Shown piece by piece: positions 34,621 to 45,900 of a stretch of 64,000 bases of DNA. Origin of the DNA: Calamus simplicifolius (taxonomy: Eukaryota > Streptophyta > Magnoliopsida > Arecales > Arecaceae); assembly GCA_900491605.1 (NCBI GenBank), contig UESW01001675.1, positions 129,484 to 193,483 on the forward strand. Direction: 5' to 3'. The notes below the pieces were generated by a model. It worked only from the letters and a program-made list of their open reading frames with translations, was not told where the DNA came from and made no database searches. Both the position numbers and the translations under genes were made by a program. Every line of letters begins with the position of its first letter. The first letter of the stretch is position 1.

Positions 34621-35418
34621 TGTTAGTGGCAGATAGTGGCTACCTAATTGATAAGACTAAGTATAGAGTTATACTCTATGTCCTTAAGACAATTTCGTCC
34701 TGCAATGGTGCTTACGGTATGGTTAGTATGACGATTGTCTCTTAGGATACACCAGTCTTCTTTTGATGAAAGCAGCACTATAATTCACCAAAAATATCAA
34801 ACCAAGAATGCTTCTCTCTTTTTTAATGCACTATTGCTATACTACCCTTAGGAGAGTATGCAAATGCCTAAGAGAGGAAAAGAGTAGAATTGATTCGGAT
34901 TGAATCTGGATTGAATGAATCAAATACAAGTCTAGGGTCCTATTTATAGGTTTTAGGTGTCTTTTAGAAGCAACCCTTCGGAATTAATCTGCACCATTAA
35001 ATCTGATCGGATCCGATCAACGGTCTGATCAATAAGCTTTTACGTGATGTGATAAGTCGATCCATAGTCGTGATATGAAGATTAGCTGATCAGATAAGCC
35101 AATCCACGTTCCGATATGCCTTTTTACCAACGTTATCATATAGGTGGTTGCACGGCTTTGATGCACTGTTTCAAGATCGGAATGTTGACTTATCACAATG
35201 GCTTGATCGATGCATCACCCTCAAGCTCTCCACTTATGGTGAGCCTAAGGAACTTAAGCTTCAAAGAAAAGGTTTTCATACAAGTGAACCTTCCATTTTT
35301 GATTTTTTCGATGTGAGACTAAATGTCCTCATAATTTTTTATTCACACACAAAGGAAGATGATGGACTTTCAAGGCCCATTAGGGTATTTCAGGCCAAAT
35401 TGGTCCATTTACCCAATA
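34621..35418 (-). repeat. 5' LTR of the copia element (short form)
   Basis: 798 bp, same orientation as 29103-30086 with scattered substitutions. It lacks about 150-190 bp present in the other LTR (between GGCTTGATCG and GCATCACCC near 35207-35212). The two LTRs are identical at birth in this family of elements, so this is a later deletion here or an insertion there. Confidence 0.88.
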
Positions 35419-35866
35419 CGAGGTTGCCTCCGCAGCTTGTCGGATATTGCAAGATGGTAGAGGACATCGGATGCAGCAAGATGCTAGAGGACATCGGGAG
35501 AGGACCTTTAAGATCGATAAAGGAGTAGCTTGGGACATTTGATTCAAATTTCGAGCGAAGTGAAGGTTCTAGCAAAATCGATAAAGGAGTAATTTGGACC
35601 TTTGAGTCAAAGTTTCGAGCGAAGTCGGTAAGGAAGAAGAAGAGTAGAGAGTGATAAAACAAAGCAGGGGCAATTTTATCAAAAAAATAAAAAAGTATTA
35701 AATTACCATATTTATGGTAATATGAATAACAATTCAGGTAATCTAGATCACCTACAAGATAAATTACTATTCAAAATATATATTTAAATTACCGATAGGC
35801 TATAAACGATGACTACCAAACCGTAATCTGGATAAATTATCCGCTACCAAACCAAACACAACCGTA

Positions 35867-36717
35867 AGCTTAAGATGGTGTGATGGAAAGGAGAGACAAA
35901 TGATACTGCATTGTGATAGAAGATAGACTAAAGCTTTAATTTTAATAGCGGATGAGGACGACCATATTATGATTCAAGTGGGGATCATGGATGAGATAGT
36001 AGTCTATTCAAAATGTTTGCTCTAATCTGAAATTTTATAGGCTTATATAATAAAAATAAGTGAAAAAAATGAGCTTTGATAAAAAAGTGGAAAAATCAGG
36101 TTTGCAATAAAAATCATAAAGCAAACCGCAATGTCTAATCCGGTAACCAACAATTCATATTTAATGGATGGTGAGATTGAATTTTTGATACCGGAGCAAG
36201 CTTGGTCAATATATATATTTATAGGGTTGATGGCTTCGAATGAAGCCGGATCTGAACATAAGCATCAAAATAATTTAATCAGCTTTAGGTTATGATAAAT
36301 TGAGTCGAGAAGTACCCAGCCCTTTTCTGAAAAAAATCAAAGCTGTAGCTTTGCCACCAGACTTCTATCTTAAGGCATTTGTTTTCTATCGCACCTTTTA
36401 TTTTGCCGTCCCATAACTTTCCCATGTGATATGCGACGAGGAGGTGGGCAATGGCTTTAATCGTCTCGCACTTTTATCGGCATTCTTTTGAATTTTACCA
36501 TCATATTTTCAAAAAGAGACTGCCGGCGCGTTGGGGGCGTAAATAAAATTGTTTTTTGCTTTGCTTGCGCTCCAGGTTTTCCCCTTTTTATTATTTTTAT
36601 TTTGGACTTTGTTTGTTTTTCCATTCGTTTTTCTCACCTTCCCCTTTCCATATTTCACGGCACGAGCAATCCAAAAGGCGGCGAGGATTAGGAGTACCAG
36701 CTGGCGAATTATCTGCC
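35867..36717. other. Upstream flank of RAD23, no other gene seen
   Basis: AT-rich at first, then T/C-rich from about 36550 to 36650. Short open frames around 36490-36830 overlap on one strand and resemble nothing recognised. They are read as chance frames in the promoter and 5' leader of RAD23. No TATA box at a convincing distance was seen. Confidence 0.45.
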
Positions 36718-36725
36718 CACGTGTC
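36718..36725. promoter_or_regulatory. G-box / ABRE-like element upstream of RAD23
   Basis: CACGTGTC, about 250 bp before the RAD23 start codon. The CACGTG core is bound by plant bZIP and bHLH factors. It is a single copy, so a regulatory role is only suggested. Confidence 0.5.
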
Positions 36726-36971
36726 CCAGTTCAAGATTTTCGTTGATCGTGTCATGGCATTATTGGCTAAGAAAGCTGTATCCTGTTCCGATCCATTGGG
36801 ACGGCGCCGGTGGACTCGGAGTTAAAATACCTAGTGGTTATCCGAAATTACAAGATTTTATTTTTGTCCTCCCTTCCATTGCATCGGCCGAGCCCTATTC
36901 TCAAACCACCCCGAGAGGAGGGCAATAAGTGCCGTGGATTCGCTGCCGCCGTCGACGCCCAGTGGAGGGAG

Positions 36972-39900
36972 ATGAAGATCTTCGTCAAGACTCTCAAGGG
37001 AACCCACTTCGAGATCGAAGTGAAGCCCGAAGACACTGTACTCTTCGATTCCCCTTCTCTTTTCGCTGGATTTATATATATATATGTTTTTCGCGATGTT
37101 TTGCCATGATCTACGTGTTTCTCGGGCGATTAGGGATTGCCTTCGAGCGTTCGATTGAGCCTAATCGTAGAGCGGCTGGATGCTTTTGGTGCTTTTATAT
37201 CTGAAGTCGTTTCTTAATTCCGAAAAATCGTCATTTTTATGGGGCTGCAGCATAGATTGATTTTAGTGAAGCTTTCGATGTTTAGCGTGATGTTATAGTG
37301 AAATTGGCGGTTCTTTTCTTGCTAATATTACGCTAAAAGTGGACCTTTTTCTCCCTTCAGTTTTAGGGTTTAGCAGGGTGCGGACTCATCTGAATTCAGG
37401 ATTCGCTTCAGTTTGGATTTTTTTTTTTATTTTTTGGTTTACTGTTAGTTGGGTTGCGTTTTCATAAACAATAGTGTGATTTCATAAATAATCATTTGCT
37501 CTTTGCTTGTCCGGCATTAGATTAAGAGTCATCACGTAACCTTCAAGAAATGTCGTAGGGTTTTTTTGGGACGGTATTGAGTTGTTGATATTAACATTTA
37601 ATGTGATATAACAGTGAAATTGATCGGTCTTTTCTTGTTATTCTCTGTCCAAAAGTGGGATTCGACTAGTCTGAATTCCGGATCCTTTTCAATTGGGATT
37701 CTTTTTTGTTTCTTGTGTTTTGGGATGTGATTTCAAAGGGAATTGTAATTTTCTGCGCATCCTGATTTAGATTAGGAATCCTTACTTCAAGAAAGCTTTT
37801 ACGGCTGGGGATGGTGATGCGTTGTTTCATAGAGCAGTTGATGATCTAGTTTATGTTTCAATATCAATAAAGTTTTTGCTTTTGATATGTTACATAGAGA
37901 TAAAGTTAGTTCTTGATCTGCTCTCCTTTCATACAAGTCAAAAGATATCCTGTGAGTAGAATGAATTGGGACTAGGATGTGGTATTTCTTAAAACTGAAT
38001 TAGTTGGTAGATATAATCAATGTTGCTATCAACCATGGAATCAAATAAGTATTAGAAACTATCGCATTGAATAGAATTCATAAATTTTTTAAATAATTTT
38101 TATACTAGGTCTAGTTGCAATATTATGATTTTTTTGCCTTGGGTTCATGCATGCTTGGTTTGAGCTATGTCCTGTTGAGGAATTGATTTGTTTTCTTCTG
38201 CATTTTTCAGGTATAGATGATTATAGCTAATACTCTTGCTAATAATGCAACTAATTAGGTCTTTGAAGGTTTACTTCATAGTCTCTTGACTGGTCAGTGC
38301 CTCATCGGATGTAGATTTATGCGCTATTGATGTATATATCTGACCATATGTCTGCAGGTGTTGGTTTGCTATTAGTAGCCTTTTCTCCGATTCCCTTGGA
38401 TGCTGATCCAAATTCTAAATGCCATTTTTCTTGGAGGGGTGTTGAGGGCCATGGAAAGCCAGTGTTCTAAGGCTTAGACTTTTGCTTGTGGTGCTCTGTT
38501 TTGGAGTGGTGGTTGCTGTAGAGGAGCAACTGTAGATACAACAAGTTGAAATCATTGTTGAAGATTTATGGCATACCATATTATTAGTAATGCTTCTTGT
38601 TTCAGATAGTCACCACAGATGACGTCATGCCTTGAGTCCTTCACTTGGCTAGATATGTATATAGTCGATATTCACGGGTTTGCCCTCTGCCAGTTTGGAC
38701 TGTAGGTTCCAATGTTAAAATTTACTTACCATCCTAGGGTTTGAGTTGTTTCTCTAATGGGTGGTCGTGCCAGTTAGAACTCTGAAAATCTTATCTACTT
38801 GAGGGCCGGATGCACATATCATGAAGATTCAGTTTGCAAGCAATTTTTTTTAAGGTTATTTGGGAGAGACGATCCTTGCTTATCAAGCCACATGTATGGC
38901 CCAATAGATTCATAACAAGTTCCTCCTGCCCTTAAGAGCAACTTATAAGTGCGAGGAGCCTTCATATGAGGTTTATCTGTGAGTCTATAAGGAGAGAGCA
39001 ACAGTGTGCTGAACAGCTGAAGACTGATCTTTTGTTAAACAAAGGTGGTTGCAGGTGCTAAGAAACATTGTCGATGACATACATGCATAAGTGGTAATTA
39101 GCAATTTTTTAATGGAAGTATGGCAGAAATCTGAAAATTTATACACTAGTAGATCATGCCATTAACTTGTACTCCACTTAGTCATATTTATCACATCTGA
39201 CTTATTTGATTCTCATTGTAGTATTTTGATCTTTTCTAGGCTGATGTAAGACCATATCAAGCTTGATTTAATTTTCTGAATCATTTAGTAACATAACTGA
39301 TGGAGGATCATAACTTTCTTTCCAATCTGCATTATTGTGTAGGCTTTATTTCCTTCTGTAATTTCATGTCCCAAGTTTGGTCACAAATACCAGGGTTATC
39401 TAATTTTCAGAATTTTCTTTTTGCTCTATTTCTTTGTTTTCTTTTCCTTTACTAATGCTAGGTGTGCAAATAACATCAACTCATAGTGTTTTTTTTTTTT
39501 TTTTTTGAGGTTGCTGATGCCAAAAAGAATATAGAGGCTACACAAGGTCTAAGTGTTTACCCAGCTGAACAACAGATGCTGATACATCAAGGGAAAATTC
39601 TCAAAGATGATACAACACTGCAAGATAATAAAGTTGCTGAAAACAGTTTTATTGTTATAATGTTGACTAAGGTATGTCTTGAGAGAATTTATACTTGGTG
39701 CCCATTTTTTTGTTCCCGATGTTCATGTGACGCTAGCAAAATGCTACCCTAGCTGTTGTGCCCTATGTTCGTGTGGATGCTAGCAAAATGCTAGCCTAGC
39801 TCTTGTACTTTATTATTGACACCCCACTTATCTTGTGTATGAGTGCTAACTTCACATACTTTGTGACAGATGTAAAACCCTAATTATTGTCAGAGATGCA

Positions 39901-42900
39901 AACTAGATCTCCTGTTTAGACCTTATGGTGACATGTGCCATGTGGCTGGAATGCTTGTGTAGGTTTGATAAGGGTTTAATGTATTTCCACTCGGGCTAAC
40001 ACAGCATACTCTGTTGTGCTCTGCCAAGCCATGCAGTGCCGATTAGATGCTAATTTGTGCTGATTGGCAAGCATTTCTGCAGCTAAACATGCTTCTCTGC
40101 TCATAATTGAGTCCTTTAAACAGCAAGTGATCTATTACTTTATATCAGAAGATCATCTGCTCGACATCATTATTTCACCAGTTTGCTCGTTATCATTATT
40201 TCACCCATTGAGTCTAACTGAGAATTCTTCTCTGGAGTCAGTCTACACACTAGTTGCATATACATACATGTAATTTTTCAGTGTTGGTGGTTTGGTTTTT
40301 GTTGTGCCATTTTTCTGGCTGCTTCCATCCATGCTATCTTATGTCAACTTTTCCTTTACACACAAAATAACCTCTCTAGCCCTCTTCAATCTTTGATGCA
40401 TATTCCCATGCCTTCACAGTGTATATGTAGTCATATCTCACCTTATCACTTTGTTCTACCATGAGCCATCTTGAACATTGTCAGTTATGCTCATGTTGTG
40501 TGTTTTGATGTTATTGCTCAACATTTTGTATCATTCAGGGAAATGTGCTGTATTGTTGTCTTGAAAAAAAAAAACTTGTACCCCAAAGGCATGCATGAAT
40601 CACAGAGCACCCAGAAGCATATCCATACTTCATCCACCCAGCTTTAACATTATCAATAAATTCCTTCCCTATAATCTCTTCATGGTAGTTGATTTATCAT
40701 TTAACCTCTTATTGTGACTTATGCTTTATTTTCAAGGTTTTGCTTTCGAGTGGAAATATGTGGATGATGTACAAGGAAAATCTCTAAATGGTGCATGCTT
40801 AAGTTTAATTTATTTGATGCTGTGTAATCTTTTTAGACTAAAGCTTCATCAAGTGGGGCTTCAACTGTGAGCACAACACCTGCAAGTCAAGTAAGAATAC
40901 AATTTAACAAAATTTATGTGATAATAGTCCTCCATTGTTCTTCTGTTTTCTATTTGCCTCCCATGTTTCTCTTGTTTTGCTTCTGTTATGTAAATTATAA
41001 AAGATAGCTAAGTGAAATATTATTAGAATCTAGTAAACATTATCCAGAAATATCTGAATTTTGTTGAACAAGAATTTTTGACATCCAAGTTAAGAAAATG
41101 CAATAAGCCCTTACATTTTAAACTTGATGCTTGCAACTGTTGTTCTTGAACTCTTAATCAGAAACTAGTCACCCATATAGTCCTATTAGCATAAAAAGCT
41201 GATAATGTAGAGGCTTTTTCTTATTTTCTAGGAAAGGGCACTCACTGTAACATGCTAATTATATTCTATTTAAGAGTAGGCTTATATTGTTGTTATAGCA
41301 AGAATTTGCTGGACTACATTAGGGAGATGTAGAATGATACAGAAGTTACATATGTAAAAGCTCTTATATATTCATTAGATGTAGTTGTAAAACAAAGATG
41401 GAAATGCAAGCATTTCTCCATGTCTCATATTTTTGTTATTTGGGTCCAAGTAATGGATGCCTAACACAGATGTTTGGTTAAGATCATGGAGCATTGCATA
41501 GCAACACAGGATATGCCCTAGATTTGTCTCTAATTTTCACCCAATTAATTAGAACTATTAGTCGATTTTATCTTTAGCTACACCAATAGTTCTTAAACAT
41601 TATACGATGCTTGATTGTTTATGGTTAGGGTTTTTGATTGTGTATGGTTAGGGTTATGGATATGGTATGGGAGGCTTCTATAATTAAAATTGCAATAGGT
41701 GAATGCTAGTGATATTCTGGATCTGAACACTGGGTGGGGCTTTTCAAAGACCCTATTATTTGTGGGCTTTGCAGGAAGTTTGACTGAGACAGAATCTAAG
41801 GTCATTGATGGGTGTCGTTGCAGTTAGATAGGGATCAAGGACATCTAGTTGTGCAGCCATTAACAGTGAAATATATATGATATGAATATGTACTGTAGGG
41901 TCAGGGACTGAGTAGAGATGACAGTCCTGCTTTTAGTTTCTACCTTATGTCTATCATCAAAAAGAAACTATGAAACTTACAGAGCTCTTAAAGCGTGTTG
42001 CATATTTATCTTGTGATGGATCTACCTTACTGTTTGAGCTAAATTAATTGTGTGGTAAGAGAGATCTTCTACATAATGTTACAATTAATCCTTAAACTGT
42101 GTATCACACCACTAGTGGTTTTTTATTTTTTATTTTTTTTTGGGGGGGGGATGTTAAGTGATTTCAAGATCTTGAATCAGCACTTCAGGAAAATTAAAGA
42201 CATGAACTTTGAGAGTTTACCCATGTTCTTGTGTTGCTCAATAGCATTACAATATGGCGAGGTTTTAGCACTAAATGAATTTGGGTGGAATAGTGCGAGT
42301 TCTTATTTCTTTTGTGAAATAAATTTCTATTCTTTTGTTGATGATGGAAGAAATCTCTTATAAGACTGCTTCCATTTGTGATGTGTCTGAGAGCATGGAA
42401 TCTTAGCATTTAATTTTTTTAAATAGCCAAAAATCATGCTTCATGCTCATCTCTCCATTGTCTTCCTTCTCTTGCATATTCTGGCCATATATGGTAATTT
42501 GATGCCAGTACAAGATTGAGCCGAGAGTGTGGTAGTGAGATTTAATGGTGCATTTACTAGCTTGGATCAGGTTAACCATTCTGGTCTGAACCGTGCCAAG
42601 AAAATATCTGGAACAAACTCAACCTACTAGAGAAAACTCAAGCTGGTTAAAATATTTTCAACCAAAAATATAAGATCAGTTGGGTCAGGTCAGTTTGCAT
42701 TATGCAGTAGGATCTTGATCAGTTTGGGGATGTGCACTGGATCTTGATCACAAGTCTATGCTATAAGTTGGGTTAGTTTTTGATGGGTGGCGATCTATGA
42801 TTAAGGGGGAATAGTCTGTTTACAGGTGGGTAAACCTAAAGCAGATATGAAAACTGTGGTTAGTTCAATAGATTTCCTTGCTGTCCTATAACAGGAAACT

Positions 42901-45900
42901 GAGAAGACATGTTTCTTTTGGCGGTCGAACTTTTTCTAATTATATTTTTGAAGAGCTTTGCCTCAAGTTGTGATGTGATAAGTACCGCAAATAATGCTTT
43001 TTTAACAGTGACGATTAGTAATTAAGGCATTGTTTGACATCATTTATGGATTCTGGTTTTTGTTTTTTCTTCCTGGAAACATGAAAAATCAGGGTAGGAA
43101 TAATGTTGGCTTTTTTTTTTCCTTTTATTTTTTCAAAAACTTTTATCTTACTTTTTAGAAATTGTGGAAGTTGAAAATTCTGATTTCTAAAATTTTTGAA
43201 AACTGAATCCTCTGTGATTGCCACCACCATTTTTGTTGCCACTGCTTCCTGTGCTGGCTGTTGCCACTGTCACTATCACTGCTACTGCCACTGCTGTTGC
43301 CAAATGCTATCAAAGTAACTACCAAACAGGTTTCGATATTTCTGTTTTGCAGAAAAATAAAACTGGTTTTGATTGTTGGACGGATGGATGAAGAAAAATA
43401 AGAACTGAAAGCTGGATGGATGCACGAACACAACCTAAGGAAAATGCAGTGAAAAATCAACTCGATGTAGGAAAGGGCTTGGAACTGTCCTGTAGGGTTA
43501 GCAACAAATGAGGGTAAAACCTATGATGGTATGGGTTGATGTTGTGATGTTGAACAAAAATGTTGGCAATCAGTGATGTGCCCTTATGAGGAAAATGGTG
43601 GAAATGTATTGATAGCAAAATTGTTGTGGTGAGGTTTGTTTATTGATGATGAAAGCATAAGCTTTTTGCTTGTAGATTCTTTCACCCATCATCTCCTCAT
43701 AGATAAAACAATTTAGGTGTCAATACATATAAATTCATGCAAACACATGATGTTCATACTGCATATGCAATTTTATCTGTAAGAAACCATTTATCATATC
43801 AATCATCTTGAAAAAGAGGGAATAAATGGAATGTTCTCAAACTTGCCCTGCTTGTAACAAGAATTGATGATTCTTTTAGCATTTTAGTCATCCATCTTAT
43901 AACTAATTAAATATAATTTACTTTATGAACCTAAGCGTGGATGTATTGGTAAGTATCAGTTGATCTGAAAGTACATGATTGTTCTGAATGCATTATGACT
44001 GAAACATGCAAAAATGGGAAAAATGTTCCACTTGTTATTGTCTTGAGACATTTCATAGATGGGGTGTTTGCAAAGATTGTTTGTCAGTTCTTATTTTGTT
44101 CATTTAAGTACCGTGAAAGTACCTGCTTGATTACTTGTTAAAGATGGAAACAACTTTTCCACACGTTGGGTTAAGACGTGAAAGTACATTTTATTTACTA
44201 AAAATGTGCAAAACTGATGCAAAATGGTAATATAAAAAAGTCGCCATGCCTAATTTCCCTTAGCCATTGTGTTCCACAATAGGATGTGAATAATAAGAGG
44301 CAGCTGCTCAACCTGTAAACTTGTTTTAATACTAGAATCATATGCATTGTATGTATTTGTTTCTGCTCATATTCAAGCTGACCAGGGTGCTTCCTCGGCA
44401 ATGTTTGTAAGTTGAATTACTTTTTAGGTGCATTCATTTCTAATTGGTAATGAGTCTAGGGTAACTTGTTACATTTGATGCATCATAATAGTTTTTCTTT
44501 ATAGGCCTCACCTGCTAGTTCTGGGACTCCTAATGCTTCGACTGCAGCACCTACCCCAGCTGTGGTACCCCCAGCAAATGCTTCGACTCCAGCACCTACC
44601 CCAGCTGCAGTACCCCCAGCAACTTTAGCCCCGTAAGTTTCTTGTGTTCTTTCTTTTTACCTGCATCACTATGCTCTTTTTTCTGCTATACCTTTACAGA
44701 GACATATTCCTTCATGCAAGTGCGTTCTGTTACCTAGTTGAAACTGTGACTGTTAGCAGGGTCACTACAACCACACCTACTCCAACTGCCACGGCTACAC
44801 CAGCTGCTGGGGTTACTGCACGGTAAGCTACTTTCATCATTCTGTAACTAATGCTATATTCATTTTTTTGCCTTTAAGTGAACTTTCAGCAACATTTTTT
44901 TTAAAAAAAAATATAATATGCCATTTATCTGTCTTGCGTTGTATACATCCTTTCATAATCATAGTTCACCCGTAGACTTTGTCTTGGCATTGTTTAATCA
45001 TTTGTTTTGTTTTTAATTATTTACTTACCAATGACATATATATCACAGCTTGTTTATGTAAGATAACGAAGCTAGTTTTATTAATAAGTGTATGATTATA
45101 CATAAGTTAAACTAGCAATTTTATTTTGAGAGGATAAGCCAGCATTTTCCTTATTTTTTAATTTCAATGCTTTGTTGTCAATAATATTTATTCCTTTATT
45201 TGGATATATAATTCTGCAAACCTGAGTTCATCTATTCTCCATTTTTTTAATTTGGGCAACAATCGATCAGTTTATTGACCTATATTTTTACTTCTCTTTT
45301 TAAGCAGCACTGATGCTTATGGTCAGGCAGCATCCAATCTTGTCGCAGGCAGTGACCTTGAGGAAACCATCCAACACATTCTTGACATGGGTGGAGGCAC
45401 TTGGGATAGGGACACTGTTGTTCGTGCTTTACGTGCTGCATATAACAACCCTGAGAGAGCTGTTGATTACTTATATTCAGTAAGTTTCACTTGCTTAAGA
45501 TTTCATATTATTTATGCCATGGTTTTCTTAATGCAATCTTCTGTTTAACTTTAATAGGCCCTTGTTTGCTGCTATACTATGAAATGATGACATGAAGTTG
45601 TCTTAAAGGAAATGTTTCACTAGACATGTTTCTGCTTCATTTTGGCCTGATCATGACTGGTTTTTCAAAAAATTGATGTTCAAATAAATTAGGTACCCAA
45701 GTGATCAGTGACATTACAGACTTTGATAGTAATGTTCAAATAAATTAGCCTGATCCGACCCGCTAACTCAGTCCGAATCCACCCAAAAATTTGGGTTATG
45801 GTTTTATTTATTTTTTTACCCAAATCCGAAATGACCTAAAAATTTTAGGACCGGGTGAGGTCATGGGTAGTCCAAATAACCCAAAAATTGTATTTAAATA

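Larger units (their letters stand above)
29103..35418 (-). mobile_element. Ty1/copia retrotransposon, complete ends, decayed genes
   Basis: Bounded by perfect 5-bp direct repeats CGAGG (29098-29102, 35419-35423). LTRs are 29103-30086 and 34621-35418. The minus strand is sense. From right to left it holds gag, a CCHC knuckle, protease, integrase, reverse transcriptase (YVDD) and RNase H, the copia order, with integrase before reverse transcriptase. A purine tract (CATGTGGGGGAT on minus, 30087-30098) abuts the left LTR. No typical initiator-Met primer site was recognised next to the right LTR. Several stops and frameshifts make it non-autonomous. RNase H style suggests a Tork-like clade, at low confidence. 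Confidence 0.92.
28679..35863. mobile_element. Small TIR element split by a copia retrotransposon
   Basis: The left end is GGTTGTGTTTGCTGC. The right end read inward is GGTTGTGTTTGGTTTGG. The 3-bp flanks are GTA on both sides (28676-28678, 35864-35866). Minus the copia insertion (29103-35418 and one CGAGG) it is about 860 bp, AT-rich and noncoding. It belongs with the element at 25098-26614. The superfamily is unsure: PIF/Harbinger-like by size and 3-bp duplication, although GTA is not the usual TWA. Confidence 0.62.

Noticed and set aside
36488..36830. Overlapping short open frames upstream of RAD23
   Set aside because: T/C-rich promoter and leader DNA, mutually overlapping frames, no recognised sequence.
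43003..43460. Possible small TIR element in RAD23 intron 3 (GGCATTGTTTGACATC near the left)
   Set aside because: No clear inverted right end or target duplication could be matched.
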